From: Actinomycetota bacterium
GTDB taxonomy: Bacteria > Actinomycetota > Acidimicrobiia > Spongiisociales > UBA5794
Direction: 5' to 3'
DNA: 34,551 nucleotides
Assembly: GCA_013151445.1 (NCBI GenBank)
Contig: JAADIG010000037.1
Coordinates: forward strand, 1 to 34,551
The notes beneath the pieces are model-generated. The model was not told where the DNA came from, did not search any database, and worked only from the letters and a program-made list of their open reading frames with translations. Both the position numbers and the translations under genes were made by a program. Below are positions 1 through 8,562 of the stretch, piece by piece. Every line of letters begins with the position of its first letter. Positions within the stretch are counted from its first letter, which is position 1.

Positions 1-92
1 TTCGTGAAATGCCAGCTACGTCACACCTCTTAACGAGCAGAAGCTCAGCTACTGGGGTGTTTCGGGGTGCCGCCTGTGCTGGGAGCAACAGA

Positions 93-117
93 CTACGCCC
101 GTGGTGCGTAGACTTTT
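93..117 (+). terminator. Small hairpin with short T run, possible terminator of an upstream gene
   Basis: Six perfect pairs (93-98 with 106-111) enclose a 7-base loop and are followed by TTTT at 114-117. The stem is short, so this is only a weak candidate. Its right arm overlaps the possible -10 box of the lipoprotein gene. Confidence 0.25.
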
Positions 118-147
118 GATGGTCACGACAACCGAAGGGGAGTGACT

Positions 148-882
148 GTGGCATCTCTTGTTCATCCTCGGTTGCGACGTCGCCGGACCGTCGGCTGGTT
201 GCTGGCCTTCGTGTTGGTCGTCCAGGCGTGCAGCAGCGGGCAGGCCGGGCCAGATGTCGTATCTGTGCAATGTCCGACCGGTGAGTCGTTCCCGCTCACC
301 GCGGTGGCCGATCCTGTGCCGAGATCCGAGTTTCTGGACACTTCGCTCGGCGTCCACATTCGTGACTTCTATGCAACCGACCCGTCCGCGGGCGACGAGG
401 AGATGTTCGATCGTGCCGATGCTTTTGTGGATCTCGGTTACGAAGCGGTCGGGCTGATCTTTGACGACGAATTCGTCTGGGTCATCGACTTCGTACCGCG
501 GGTCGACGGGTTGCAGCTCGAAGCGTCGTATGGCTGCAAACCGAGAATCGCCGGCGACGGTCTCGTGGCCGAGCGATGGGACCTGGATACGAGGTCCACG
601 ACTCCGGACGACGAAGTTGCGATCCAGGTTCTCCTCGGCGCCTGTGCGAACCGTGATGACAAACAAACCGTGAGTCGCGTCGACACCGTGGAGACGCAGG
701 AGTCGGTCACTATTACGGCGTGGGCTACAGTTTTCGATCCGAGCCTGCTGTCTTGTGCAGGTGTGGGAACTTCGGAGGACATTCTCGTTCAGCTTGAGCG
801 ACCCCTCGGCGACCGAGTGGTCCTCGACGCCAGCACCATCCCGGCCAAACCACCCTGGAATGTGCCCGGCGAAGGCCAGTAG
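148..882 (+). CDS. Putative secreted lipoprotein of unknown function
   Basis: I do not recognise the family. The 244-residue product starts with a basic stretch (RLRRRR), a hydrophobic segment and a lipobox-like end (VVQAC) with the acceptor Cys at about residue 28, so it is probably a lipid-anchored exported protein. The mature part is acidic, with Cys in a GC-K context near residue 130 and two more Cys further on that could form disulfides. I chose GTG 148 because AAGGGGA at 135-141 lies 6 bases upstream; the in-frame GTG at 142 is too close to that site. A TAGACT box at 109-114 is a possible -10. The antisense strand is also open over most of the gene, but the signal peptide supports this strand. 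The next gene has its own promoter. Confidence 0.7.
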   Translation: MASLVHPRLRRRRTVGWLLAFVLVVQACSSGQAGPDVVSVQCPTGESFPLTAVADPVPRSEFLDTSLGVHIRDFYATDPSAGDEEMFDRADAFVDLGYEAVGLIFDDEFVWVIDFVPRVDGLQLEASYGCKPRIAGDGLVAERWDLDTRSTTPDDEVAIQVLLGACANRDDKQTVSRVDTVETQESVTITAWATVFDPSLLSCAGVGTSEDILVQLERPLGDRVVLDASTIPAKPPWNVPGEGQ

Positions 883-948
883 CACCCGCTACGGTGCGGC
901 GAGCTTCTGGGTGAGGACTCAATCGCCGCCCCGGACGCACTAGCGAAG

Positions 949-954
949 TAGCAT
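949..954 (+). promoter_or_regulatory. Leaderless-type -10 box (TAGCAT) of the FKBP gene
   Basis: TAGCAT fits the actinobacterial TANNNT -10 and ends 7 bases before the ATG at 962. There is no Shine-Dalgarno sequence, so transcription probably begins at or next to the start codon. Confidence 0.5.
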
Positions 955-961
955 CCCATCC

Positions 962-1339
962 ATGGATACCACCGAAAAACCCGCCGTTACTGTTCCCGAT
1001 TCCGCGCCACCGACCGAGCTTGTCATTGACGACCTTGTCGAGGGTGACGGGACCGAAGCCACGGCCGGTGGCCTGGTTACCGTCGACTATGTCGGGGTGA
1101 GTTGGTCAACGGGTGCCGAGTTTGATGCGTCCTGGAACCGCAATGAGCCGTTCGTCTTCCCGCTCGGAGCGGGGCAGGTCATCACGGGCTGGGACGAAGG
1201 TGTGCAAGGTATGAAGGTTGGCGGTCGCCGCCAGCTCACGATTCCGCCTGCCATGGGATACGGTGCGGCAGGGGCCGGCGGTGTCATTGCACCCAACGAG
1301 ACGTTGATCTTCGTGGTGGATCTGCGAGCAATCGGGTAA
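962..1339 (+). CDS. FKBP-type peptidyl-prolyl cis-trans isomerase
   Basis: The 125-residue protein is a single FKBP domain that accelerates cis-trans isomerisation of peptidyl-proline bonds. Typical elements are visible in order: VTVDYVG near residue 40, a GAEFDASW strand, PFVFPLGAGQVITGWDEGVQGMKVG at about 60-83, the IPPAMGYG segment, and the closing FVVDL strand. The first 20 residues are acidic and proline-rich with no signal peptide, so it looks cytosolic. The length is normal for a stand-alone bacterial FKBP. The ATG at 962 lacks a ribosome site but has a -10-like box 7 bases upstream. The following gene is convergent. Confidence 0.92.
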   Translation: MDTTEKPAVTVPDSAPPTELVIDDLVEGDGTEATAGGLVTVDYVGVSWSTGAEFDASWNRNEPFVFPLGAGQVITGWDEGVQGMKVGGRRQLTIPPAMGYGAAGAGGVIAPNETLIFVVDLRAIG

Positions 1340-1378
1340 CCAGAGCCGTTGTGGGGTAGGGCCCGACCCTCAAGAGGT

Positions 1379-2389
1379 CTACTCCTCGGGTGGGAACGGT
1401 ACCCCGGCCCGAAACGCTGCTAGCAGCGCCGACGCCTCAGGTTCGACCGGGATCACATACGATGTCCCGTTTTGGTTCGAGATCTCGACCGGCAACGTCC
1501 GCATGTCGATGTTCTCGACGTCCAACGCCAGGCCGGCCTTACCGAGTTCGAGTAGCACCCCGGGCGTGATGCCCTCATCTGCGGTGATCTGTTCGGCGAA
1601 TGTACCGATGAAACCAGGAAGGTTGAACGCCGATCCGGGACTTTTCGCCTGACGGAACATCGTCATCAGCACTTCTTGTTGACGACCGGTTCGCCCGATG
1701 TCGCTGCCTCGGACACTCACCCACTTGCCGTTGCGCAGCTCCTGGTAGAACCTTGATCGGGCATAAGCCAGGGCCATCTCGCCATCGAGACGCTGTTTCC
1801 CCTCTTCGACGCGAAGACCCGATTTGGCGTCACGGGCCGGATTGTCGAACGTGATCTCGATGCCGCCCAACGAGTCGACGACCTTCCCGAATCCACCAAA
1901 GTTGATCTCGATGTAGTTGTTGATCGAAATCCCAAAGTTCTCTTGGATCGTCTGGATCAGCAGGTCCGGTCCGCCGAACACGAACGCCGCGTTGATCTTG
2001 TTGATGCCCTTACCGGGAATGGTGACGCGCAGATCTCGAGGGAGTGAGATGAGCTGACCCTCCCCGTCGGGAGTGATCTGAGCGATCATGATGACGTCGG
2101 TGCGTTTTCCGGAAAAGTCACCGAAGTTGTCCTCCCATTCGGGTGGGAGGCCGTCGCGCGAGTCACTGCCGACGAGGAGAATCGTGCGAGCTTCGTCCGG
2201 TGCAACCGGCTGTAGGGAGACAAGCTCCTCGGCCGGGATCTTCTCGATCTTCGAGTCTGCCCACCAGATGAATCCAAGTGCGCCAAAGACCGCTGCTATC
2301 GATACCACCAGGAACGTGAGGAAGAGCTTCTTGACCAGTGATATGCGCCTCTTGGGGGGCGCAGGCGCGGGGGGTTGTTGTTGAGTCAT
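1379..2389 (-). CDS. LCP (LytR-CpsA-Psr) family cell-wall polymer ligase
   Basis: LCP enzymes transfer polyprenyl-phosphate-linked glycopolymers to peptidoglycan, or in mycobacteria arabinogalactan, on the outer face of the membrane. The 336-residue product has a short proline-rich basic cytosolic tail, one membrane helix at about residues 20-43 and an extracellular LCP domain. Visible motifs are LLVGSDSRDG, KRTDVIMIAQI, LISLPRDLRV, GINKINAAFVFGG and the late LDGEMALAYARSRF; the conserved Asp and Arg residues that bind pyrophosphate and metal are in these segments. The reading frame is open 22 codons further upstream, but ATG 2389 is preferred because AGGA lies 8 bases before it and the family begins this way. 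A TACTAT box at 2428-2433 (minus strand) is a possible -10. It is divergent from the cytosine deaminase gene. Confidence 0.9.
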   Translation of the reverse strand: MTQQQPPAPAPPKRRISLVKKLFLTFLVVSIAAVFGALGFIWWADSKIEKIPAEELVSLQPVAPDEARTILLVGSDSRDGLPPEWEDNFGDFSGKRTDVIMIAQITPDGEGQLISLPRDLRVTIPGKGINKINAAFVFGGPDLLIQTIQENFGISINNYIEINFGGFGKVVDSLGGIEITFDNPARDAKSGLRVEEGKQRLDGEMALAYARSRFYQELRNGKWVSVRGSDIGRTGRQQEVLMTMFRQAKSPGSAFNLPGFIGTFAEQITADEGITPGVLLELGKAGLALDVENIDMRTLPVEISNQNGTSYVIPVEPEASALLAAFRAGVPFPPEE

Positions 2390-2480
2390 GGAGGTTGTCC
2401 TGCACTTGAGGAGAGGACCGACAGTGAATAGTAGCGAGATGTCATTCAAACGCACGGTCGATGCTCGCAGTCGAATCGCG

Positions 2481-2486
2481 TAGTGT
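2481..2486 (+). promoter_or_regulatory. Leaderless-type -10 box (TAGTGT) of the cytosine deaminase gene
   Basis: TAGTGT ends 6 bases before the ATG at 2493, and no Shine-Dalgarno sequence is present. The geometry matches other starts in this window. Confidence 0.5.
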
Positions 2487-2492
2487 GGTCAC

Positions 2493-2936
2493 ATGGACGA
2501 CAACGAATTCATGGCAGTAGCGATCGAAGAGGCCCGCCTCGGTCTTGTCGAGGGCGGAATCCCCATCGGAGCGGTACTCGTCGCGGACGGTGCGGTCCTC
2601 GGCCGGGGCCACAATCGCCGTGTCCAGATGGGTTCGGCGATCCGTCATGGAGAGACCGACGCTCTTGAACACGCCGGGCGACATCCAGCCTCGGTGTATA
2701 GCCGGGCCACAATGTACACAACGCTCTCACCGTGTGACATGTGCACCGGGGCGATCCTTCTCTACGGCATCCCGCGGGTGGTCATGGGGGAGAACGCCAC
2801 ATTCAGGGGCGGGGAGGACTATCTCCGATCTCGCGGCGTCGAGGTCATCAATCTCGATTCGAGTGAGTGCAAGGAACTGATGCGTGACTTTATTGCGACG
2901 CGTCCCGAACTGTGGAACGAGGACATCGGCGAGTAG
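2493..2936 (+). CDS. Cytosine deaminase of the zinc-dependent yeast (Fcy1) type
   Basis: Predicted to hydrolyse cytosine to uracil and ammonia in pyrimidine salvage. The 147 residues form one cytidine-deaminase fold with HGE (zinc ligand His52, proton-shuttle Glu54) and PCDMC (zinc ligands Cys81 and Cys84). From memory of yeast Fcy1, similarity runs end to end: GRGHN before the active site, YTTLSPCDMCTGAI, YGIPR, GEN, and above all the C-terminal WNEDIGE tail, which supplies the substrate-clamping Trp and base-binding Asp (here Trp141 and Asp144). That tail separates it from TadA and guanine deaminases. The common bacterial cytosine deaminase CodA is an unrelated amidohydrolase. Isocytosine or another base cannot be excluded as substrate. 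The start is supported by a -10-like box only. Confidence 0.85.
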   Translation: MDDNEFMAVAIEEARLGLVEGGIPIGAVLVADGAVLGRGHNRRVQMGSAIRHGETDALEHAGRHPASVYSRATMYTTLSPCDMCTGAILLYGIPRVVMGENATFRGGEDYLRSRGVEVINLDSSECKELMRDFIATRPELWNEDIGE

Positions 2937-2995
2937 GTAACCGCCCCGAACGCCATGAATCACCACTCGGTGCCTGAGCTGTCTACGGATCGCAC

Positions 2996-3001
2996 TATTG
3001 T
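2996..3001 (+). promoter_or_regulatory. Leaderless-type -10 box (TATTGT) of ilvD
   Basis: TATTGT ends 6 bases before the ilvD ATG at 3008, with no ribosome site between them. I see no convincing -35. Confidence 0.5.
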
Positions 3002-3007
3002 CGTGTC

Positions 3008-4675
3008 ATGAGCTCCAAAATTCACTCTCAGGACGTCACGATCGGTCCGGCCCGCGCCGGAGCACGCGCCATGTTGCGTGCCGTTGGGTTGAGTGAGGAC
3101 GACTTCGCAAAACCCCAGGTTGGAGTCGTCTCCGCCGGGAATGAAGTAACCCCGTGCAACCTCACCGGTCCCGAACTTGCCAAACTCGCCAAAAAGGGTG
3201 TGCAGGCCAGCAACGGAGTTGGCCTGACCTTCGCAACCATTGCGGTGTCCGATGGAATCTCTATGGGACATGAAGGCATGCGCGCCTCGTTGGTTTCCCG
3301 GGAGGTCATTGCGGATTCCGTCGAACTCGTGATGCACGCCGAACGATTCGATGCGATGGTGTCGATCGCTGGTTGCGACAAGTCACTTCCGGGCATGCTG
3401 ATGGCTGCCGCTCGTCATAACCTCCCGTCGGTTTTCCTCTACGGGGGTTCCAGCCTCCCTGGCAACTACAAGGGCAAGGATATTTCGATTGTCGACGTGT
3501 TCCAGAGTATCGGTGCATACAATGAGGGGTCGATCGACGACGCCGAGTTGTTAGCGATCGAGCAGGCAGCATGTCCGGGAATCGGCTCATGTGCCGGTAT
3601 GTTCACCGCAAACACGATGGCATCGGTTGGGGAGGCCATTGGGATGTCGCTGCCGGGAAGCGCGGCACTCGCCGCGATCGACCCCGAACTTCGCGAATTC
3701 GCACGACGTTCCGGCGAGGCCGTGATGGCACTCTTGGAGGCCGACATTCGCCCCCGTGACATCATGACCCGCAAGGCTTTCGAGAACGCAATCACGACGG
3801 TGATGGCGCTGGGCGGCTCTACGAATGCGGTCCTCCACCTGATGGCGATTGCCCACGAAGCCAGGGTTGAGTTGACCCTCGAAGATTTCGATGCCATTTC
3901 GCGACGGACACCGCACCTTGGTGACCTGAAGCCGTTTGGGAAGTACCACATGATCGACCTCGACCGTATCGGTGGTGTGCCGGTTGCTTTGAAGGCGCTG
4001 CTTGATGCGGGTCTGCTGCACGGCGACACGATGACGGTCACTGGCAAAACCATGGCCGAGAACCTCGCCGACGTCACCTTCCCGACGGATCAGGATGTGC
4101 TCCTGCCCGTCGATGCACCGCTTGCGGCCGAGGGAGGGATTGCCATTCTGCGTGGCAACCTCTGCCCCGAGGGAGCGGTTGTGAAGATCGCTGGTATCGA
4201 ACTCGACGTCTTCGAAGGGCCAGCCCGGGTGTTCGATGACGAGCAGCATGCCCTGAAGGCACTCGAAGACCACAAGCTCAACAAGGGTGACGTGGTCATC
4301 ATCCGCTACGAGGGACCGAGGGGCGGTCCCGGTATGCGTGAGATGCTTGCCATCACCGCAGCGATCAAGGGTGCCGGATTGGGGAACGACATTCTTTTGA
4401 TCACCGACGGTCGGTTCTCGGGAGGAACCACTGGAATGTGTATCGGGCATGTGGCTCCCGAAGCGGCAACGGGTGGTCCGATCGGACTCATCGAGGAAGG
4501 CGATCTCATCAAGGTCGACGTCGGACAGCGGCGGCTCGACATCCTTGTTGATGATGCAACGCTCGAAGTACGTCGCGAGACCTGGGAGTGCATCCCGCCG
4601 CGGTACACGACCGGTGCATTGGCGAAGTACGCCAAGCTCGTGCAGTCCGCCGAGACCGGAGCTGTCTGTGGGTAA
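3008..4675 (+). CDS. ilvD: Dihydroxy-acid dehydratase
   Basis: IlvD dehydrates 2,3-dihydroxy-isovalerate and 2,3-dihydroxy-3-methylvalerate to the 2-keto acids of valine and isoleucine synthesis. The 555 residues are full length for the family. Three candidate iron-sulfur ligands are visible: Cys50 (VTPCN), Cys123 ([10 protein letters not shown]) and Cys196 ([15 protein letters not shown]). This is the three-Cys arrangement of the oxygen-tolerant [2Fe-2S] enzymes, such as the mycobacterial one (family knowledge). The C-terminal part carries [10 protein letters not shown] and [21 protein letters not shown], which bind substrate and magnesium. No other branched-chain amino-acid genes are adjacent. 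The next gene, a membrane methyltransferase, begins 32 bases downstream with its own ribosome site and could be cotranscribed. Confidence 0.97.
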   Translation: MSSKIHSQDVTIGPARAGARAMLRAVGLSEDDFAKPQVGVVSAGNEVTPCNLTGPELAKLAKKGVQASNGVGLTFATIAVSDGISMGHEGMRASLVSREVIADSVELVMHAERFDAMVSIAGCDKSLPGMLMAAARHNLPSVFLYGGSSLPGNYKGKDISIVDVFQSIGAYNEGSIDDAELLAIEQAACPGIGSCAGMFTANTMASVGEAIGMSLPGSAALAAIDPELREFARRSGEAVMALLEADIRPRDIMTRKAFENAITTVMALGGSTNAVLHLMAIAHEARVELTLEDFDAISRRTPHLGDLKPFGKYHMIDLDRIGGVPVALKALLDAGLLHGDTMTVTGKTMAENLADVTFPTDQDVLLPVDAPLAAEGGIAILRGNLCPEGAVVKIAGIELDVFEGPARVFDDEQHALKALEDHKLNKGDVVIIRYEGPRGGPGMREMLAITAAIKGAGLGNDILLITDGRFSGGTTGMCIGHVAPEAATGGPIGLIEEGDLIKVDVGQRRLDILVDDATLEVRRETWECIPPRYTTGALAKYAKLVQSAETGAVCG

Positions 4676-4707
4676 GCAGTCACCCGCAACCCGGGGGAAC
4701 AGGAACT

Positions 4708-5208
4708 ATGCCAGAGACACCTGATCAAATCGATCATGAACCCAGTCGAGATCGAGGAGTGATCTGGGTTGCGATCCAGGGTGTGTTATTCGTGGTCTTT
4801 TTCGGTGTGTTTCTGTTGAGCGATCCGATCGCCGACTTCTCCGGCCTTCTCGCAGTTCGCATCATCGGAGTGATCGTCGCTCTGGCGGGTTCAGGATTGT
4901 CCATCTGGGCCGTTCGGCTCCATGGCCCCGAGCTATCGCCGTACCCGTCCCCGGTACCGGGCACCCAGGTGATCACCGAGGGGGTGTACCGGTGGGTCCG
5001 TCACCCGATGTACGGGGGGATTGTGCTGTTTTCTCTGGGTACGGGCCTGGCCTACGCCAAACCCTGGGTACTTGTCACCGCGGTGTTGTTTCTGGTGTTC
5101 TTCGCCGCCAAGTCAAAACACGAAGAGCAGCTGCTGGTGGACTTCTTCGAAGACTACGCGGCGTATCAGGCCACGGTTCGTTGGAGGATCATCCCGTTCC
5201 TCGTGTGA
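4708..5208 (+). CDS. Isoprenylcysteine carboxyl methyltransferase-like membrane protein
   Basis: The 166-residue protein has about four hydrophobic segments (roughly residues 15-35, 40-60, 95-110 and 115-135) and the signature of the ICMT/phospholipid methyltransferase superfamily: GVYRWVRHPMYGG near residue 92, then a late E-E pair (KHEEQLLVDFF..YAAYQ) that contributes to S-adenosylmethionine binding. Bacteria lack prenylated CaaX proteins, so the acceptor is unknown; it may be a lipid or other small isoprenoid. The ATG at 4708 is preferred over the longer open frame because it follows GGGGGAACAGGA and matches the family N-terminus. Confidence 0.85.
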   Translation: MPETPDQIDHEPSRDRGVIWVAIQGVLFVVFFGVFLLSDPIADFSGLLAVRIIGVIVALAGSGLSIWAVRLHGPELSPYPSPVPGTQVITEGVYRWVRHPMYGGIVLFSLGTGLAYAKPWVLVTAVLFLVFFAAKSKHEEQLLVDFFEDYAAYQATVRWRIIPFLV

Positions 5209-5297
5209 ATCGGAGGGGCGTGGTCCCGTCCCTTGATTCCCTCATCAATTCCGCGGACTTCGATCCCGAAGAATTCGCAGTGTTTCCCCAGAATCGT

Positions 5298-5326
5298 TTG
5301 ACACGGGCGGTTTCTCCGATTAAAAC
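5298..5326 (+). promoter_or_regulatory. Promoter of the disaccharide phosphorylase operon (TTGACA-17-TAAAAC)
   Basis: A perfect -35 TTGACA at 5298-5303 is followed by a 17-base spacer and the -10-like TAAAAC at 5321-5326. The -10 lies inside the first LacI-type operator, so repressor binding would exclude RNA polymerase. Confidence 0.7.
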
Positions 5327-5332
5327 GTTTCA
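5321..5332 (+). promoter_or_regulatory. LacI-type operator O1 (TAAAACGTTTCA)
   Basis: Matches the palindrome at 5342-5353 in 11 of 12 positions. It overlaps the -10 box and has the central CG typical of LacI/GalR-family sites. Confidence 0.75.
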
Positions 5333-5341
5333 GACAGTACC

Positions 5342-5353
5342 TGAAACGTTTCA
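5342..5353 (+). promoter_or_regulatory. LacI-type operator O2 (TGAAACGTTTCA, perfect palindrome)
   Basis: A perfect 12-base palindrome lying just before the ribosome site and start of the lacI-family gene. Its centre is 21 bp from that of O1, two helical turns, so two dimers could sit on the same DNA face. Together with O1 this implies autoregulation of the whole operon. Confidence 0.8.
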
Positions 5354-5361
5354 AGGAAACT

Positions 5362-6384
5362 ATGCGAGCCACCATAAAGGATGTCAGTAGGGTTGCAGGA
5401 GTGTCGGTTGCGACCGTCTCCAACGTCCTAAACTCACCCGACATCGTCGCCGAGCAGACCCACGACCGTGTTATGGCGGTTATCGAGCAACTTGGATACA
5501 AGCCGAACCGGGCTGCGCGTGCACTCCAGCAACAGCGCACATTCTCGATTGGGTATCAGATGCCCCGAGAGACGGATGGGTTTGCGCTTGACGTATTCCT
5601 ACATCGCGTCGTGGAGCGTGCTGAAGAGGCCGACCTGGCGATAGTTCTTTTCGCACCGCGGCCAGGACAGGACCAGGTCGATGCCTATCGAGAGATGATT
5701 CGGCGCGGTGCGGTCGATGGGTTCGTGATCTCGGCTACCGGTCACGGTGACGATCGGATCGAACACCTTCTCGAGGCCGGATTCCCGTTTGTGACGTTTG
5801 GTCGGACCGATTTCTCCGGTGACCATGCTTGGGTGGACGTCGATGGCTGTGCGGGTGCTGACCTTGCAACTGCGCACCTCCTCGACCGAGGACATCGCGA
5901 GATCGCCTTCATCGGCTGGCCCGAAGGCTCGATAACCGGCGACGAGCGCTCGTCCGGCTACCGAAGGGCCCTGGCTGACCGCGGCGTTTCGGTGCGTCCC
6001 GAACTTGTGGTGCGAACCGAGAATGGAGTCGAGCCTGGCAGCACCGCGATGCAGCAACTACTGGACCTCGAAAACCCTCCGACTGCCGTTGTCGCGGTAC
6101 AAGACCTGCTCGCCCTCGGTGCCATGAATGCGATTCGTGAGAGAGGCCTCACTATTGGTCGCGACATGGCCGTGGTCGGGTTCGATGACATTCCGAGTGC
6201 AGCGCTTGCCTCCCCAGCGCTCAGCAGTATCCGTCAGCCGATGGATAGAGTCGGGGAACTTGTCGTGGAGATGCTTGTGGAGGAGCTTGACGAAGATTCC
6301 GTGGGCACCGCAAGAACGGGAATACTCACACCAGAACTCGTCGTTCGGGCGAGTAGCGGACCCGACGGGGGGAGCACTCGATGA
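5362..6384 (+). CDS. LacI-family transcriptional regulator of the alpha-glucoside operon
   Basis: The 340-residue protein has the classic N-terminal helix-turn-helix (TIKDVSRVAGVSVATVSNVLN, about residues 4-24), the hinge helix ending in PNRAARALQQQRT (about 48-60), and a periplasmic-binding-protein-like effector domain (DGFVISATG, FPFVTFGR, HREIAFIGWPEGS, VVGFDDIPSAALASPALSSIRQP). It most likely represses its own operon until a sugar or sugar phosphate binds; that role is inferred from its position and from the two palindromes in its promoter. ATG 5362 follows AAGGAA closely. Its stop codon overlaps the start of the phosphorylase gene (ATGA), so the two are translationally coupled. Confidence 0.93.
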   Translation: MRATIKDVSRVAGVSVATVSNVLNSPDIVAEQTHDRVMAVIEQLGYKPNRAARALQQQRTFSIGYQMPRETDGFALDVFLHRVVERAEEADLAIVLFAPRPGQDQVDAYREMIRRGAVDGFVISATGHGDDRIEHLLEAGFPFVTFGRTDFSGDHAWVDVDGCAGADLATAHLLDRGHREIAFIGWPEGSITGDERSSGYRRALADRGVSVRPELVVRTENGVEPGSTAMQQLLDLENPPTAVVAVQDLLALGAMNAIRERGLTIGRDMAVVGFDDIPSAALASPALSSIRQPMDRVGELVVEMLVEELDEDSVGTARTGILTPELVVRASSGPDGGSTR

Positions 6385-8507
6385 TGCTGCGCGATCGCTC
6401 CTCTACCTGGGAGTACCGCGAGGATCGGCTCCTGGCCGACACTGCTCAGTGGAGAGCATCGCTCTTTACCGTGGGCAACGGGCATCTCGGTACGGTCGGT
6501 AGTTTCGAAGAGGGTTTTGATGGTCTGGTGCCAGCCACATTTATAAACGGACTGTTCGTCACGCCGCCCGGTGATCTGCCGGTACTCGGCGCAGTTCCCG
6601 AGTGGACAGGGATGGGCATCACAATCGACGGCGAACCATTCCGCCTTGATCGACGCTCACCAGCCGGGTTTGAGCGCACCCTTAACCTGCGTAACGGTGT
6701 TATGACGCGCACCGTCATATGGAAGGGTGCCGAGTCTGGTGTGGTCAAGGCGGTATTCCGCCGGACCGCATCGATGGATGATCCCGGTCTCGTGGCGCTT
6801 GATGTCACGTTTACGGCGCTCACGGAGCCGCTCACAGTCATGATCGAAGCCGGTATCGATGCGACCATAGAGGGCCCGTTCGGAGCGCTTTGGGATGCGA
6901 CTGGATGGAAGCAGCTCGACGCTGATTCACTATCCCTCGACGCCCGAAGCATTGATGGCGTTCACAATCTGTCGGTTGATTGCCGTTTGGCTGGACTGGA
7001 GGGCTGGGTCGTGCTGCGGGATCAGATGCATCCGCGCTTCCACGGTACGTTTCGCCTGGAGACCGGTGCATCTCGTACGATCACAAAACTTGTTCGTTAC
7101 TCGTCGTCGATCTGGGCTGATCGTCGACTCCCTCCGCCCGGAACCGGTGTCGACGAAGTCATTGCTCGCTCGGAGCCCTACTGGTCGCGACGGTGGGAGA
7201 CGAGCAGAATCGATGTTGAAGGTGATCCCGGAGCCGAGCGGGCACTGCGCTTTGCCGCCTTCCATGTCATCGCGGCAGCACCCCCAACGGAGAGTCCGGG
7301 CAGCATCGGTGCGCGGCTGCTTTCGGGGTACGGATACCGCCACCACGTGTTCTGGGACACCGACGTGTATGTGGTGCCGTATCTCACGGTATCTCAGCCT
7401 GACCTCGCCCGGAACCACCTCCACTACCGCCACGATGGACTCGGTGGTGCCCGCCGCAAAGCTGCCCGGTTTGGCCGCGAAGGGGCGTTCTACGCATGGG
7501 AAGCTACCGACACCGGCGACGATGCAACGCCAGTCTGGGGCCACCTCGCAAACGGCGACCGTACTCGTATCTGGACCGGGGAACTTGAAGAGCACATTAC
7601 GGCTTGTGTTGCGTGGGCAACCGATCACTACCACCGCTGGTCAGGTGACGATGGGTTCATGGCCCGCAGCGGTGCCGAGATGATGCTCGACGGGGCCAAG
7701 TACTGGGCGAGTCGTCTCGAGGTCGAGGCCGACGGTGCCCACATCCGCAACGTCATTGGTCCCAATGAATACCACGTCCACGTCGACGATTCATTCTTCA
7801 CCAATGCCATGGCTGGGTGGCAACTTCGCCGTGCGGCTGATACTGCCGGATGGCTTGAGAAGACCGACCCAACTCGTCTTGAGGGCCTGCTGAAAGATCT
7901 CTCGATCAGCGAGGCGGATCTCGGTGCCTATGCGGACCTCGCCGGGCGCATCGTGCTTCGTAGGAACGTCGACGGCGTTTGGGAGGAGCGCGACGGATTC
8001 TTCGATCTGGACCCTGTGGACCTCGATTCGTTCCGACCCACCCGCAGATCCCTTCATGATCTTCTTGGGGATGCACGGACTCAGCAGGTGCAGCTGGTGA
8101 AACAGGCAGATGTCCTGATGGCGCTCGTACTTCTTGAGGAGTACGGCGACCAACCCGGGGCCCTCGCCGCCGCATTCGACTACTACGCGCCCATCACGGA
8201 TCACGGGTCGTCCCTTAGCCTTGCAATGCACTCGCTGGCGGCGTCTCGGATCGGGAGACCCGAGGTCGCCTACGAGTACTTCGCCCGGGCTGTCGGAATC
8301 GATCACGACGATGCGATGGGCCGCGGTGGGCAAGGGATGCATGCCGCGGCCCAGGGCGGAATCTTGCAAGCTGCGATATACGGATTCGGGGGGCTTCGGT
8401 TGCAAGGAGACGTCCCGCAGACCTTCGCACAGTTGCCTGAACATTGGATTTCTCTCGGTTTCTCGTTTGTACACAATGGTGTACGTCATGAGCGACTGTT
8501 GAAATAG
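6381..8507 (+). CDS. Glycoside hydrolase family 65 disaccharide phosphorylase
   Basis: GH65 enzymes mostly cleave alpha-glucosides such as maltose, trehalose, kojibiose, nigerose or glucosylglycerol with phosphate, inverting to beta-glucose 1-phosphate. The 708 residues show the N-terminal beta-sandwich start (RLLADTAQWRASLFTVGNGHLG), the HHVFWDTDVYVVPYL segment of the (alpha/alpha)6 barrel, the general-acid motif GPNEYHVHVDDSFFTN with Glu463 as predicted catalytic acid, VKQADVLM, and HGSSLSLAMHSLAASRIG, which resembles the family's phosphate-binding loop. A beta-phosphoglucomutase in the same operon supports phosphorolysis rather than hydrolysis. The exact disaccharide cannot be read from sequence alone. 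It is slightly shorter than typical members (about 750-790). ATG 6381 overlaps the lacI stop by 4 bases after GGGGGGAG. Confidence 0.9.
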   Translation: MMLRDRSSTWEYREDRLLADTAQWRASLFTVGNGHLGTVGSFEEGFDGLVPATFINGLFVTPPGDLPVLGAVPEWTGMGITIDGEPFRLDRRSPAGFERTLNLRNGVMTRTVIWKGAESGVVKAVFRRTASMDDPGLVALDVTFTALTEPLTVMIEAGIDATIEGPFGALWDATGWKQLDADSLSLDARSIDGVHNLSVDCRLAGLEGWVVLRDQMHPRFHGTFRLETGASRTITKLVRYSSSIWADRRLPPPGTGVDEVIARSEPYWSRRWETSRIDVEGDPGAERALRFAAFHVIAAAPPTESPGSIGARLLSGYGYRHHVFWDTDVYVVPYLTVSQPDLARNHLHYRHDGLGGARRKAARFGREGAFYAWEATDTGDDATPVWGHLANGDRTRIWTGELEEHITACVAWATDHYHRWSGDDGFMARSGAEMMLDGAKYWASRLEVEADGAHIRNVIGPNEYHVHVDDSFFTNAMAGWQLRRAADTAGWLEKTDPTRLEGLLKDLSISEADLGAYADLAGRIVLRRNVDGVWEERDGFFDLDPVDLDSFRPTRRSLHDLLGDARTQQVQLVKQADVLMALVLLEEYGDQPGALAAAFDYYAPITDHGSSLSLAMHSLAASRIGRPEVAYEYFARAVGIDHDDAMGRGGQGMHAAAQGGILQAAIYGFGGLRLQGDVPQTFAQLPEHWISLGFSFVHNGVRHERLLK

Positions 8508-8562
8508 GATCTCGGCCGGAACACCCCGGAACAGAGACGTAGACGGACACAGGAGAAAGAAA

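Noticed and set aside
49-885. 278-residue minus-strand ORF opposite the lipoprotein gene
   Set aside because: The plus-strand gene has a ribosome site, signal peptide and lipobox; the antisense product is Arg/His-rich with no domain, as expected for a shadow frame.
1340-1378. GGGT/ACCC inverted repeat between convergent FKBP and LCP genes as a terminator
   Set aside because: Only four outer pairs form around a self-complementary GGGCCC core that leaves no proper loop.
3587-4450. 287-residue minus-strand ORF inside ilvD
   Set aside because: Fully contained in a strongly conserved gene; a shadow of GC-rich codon use.
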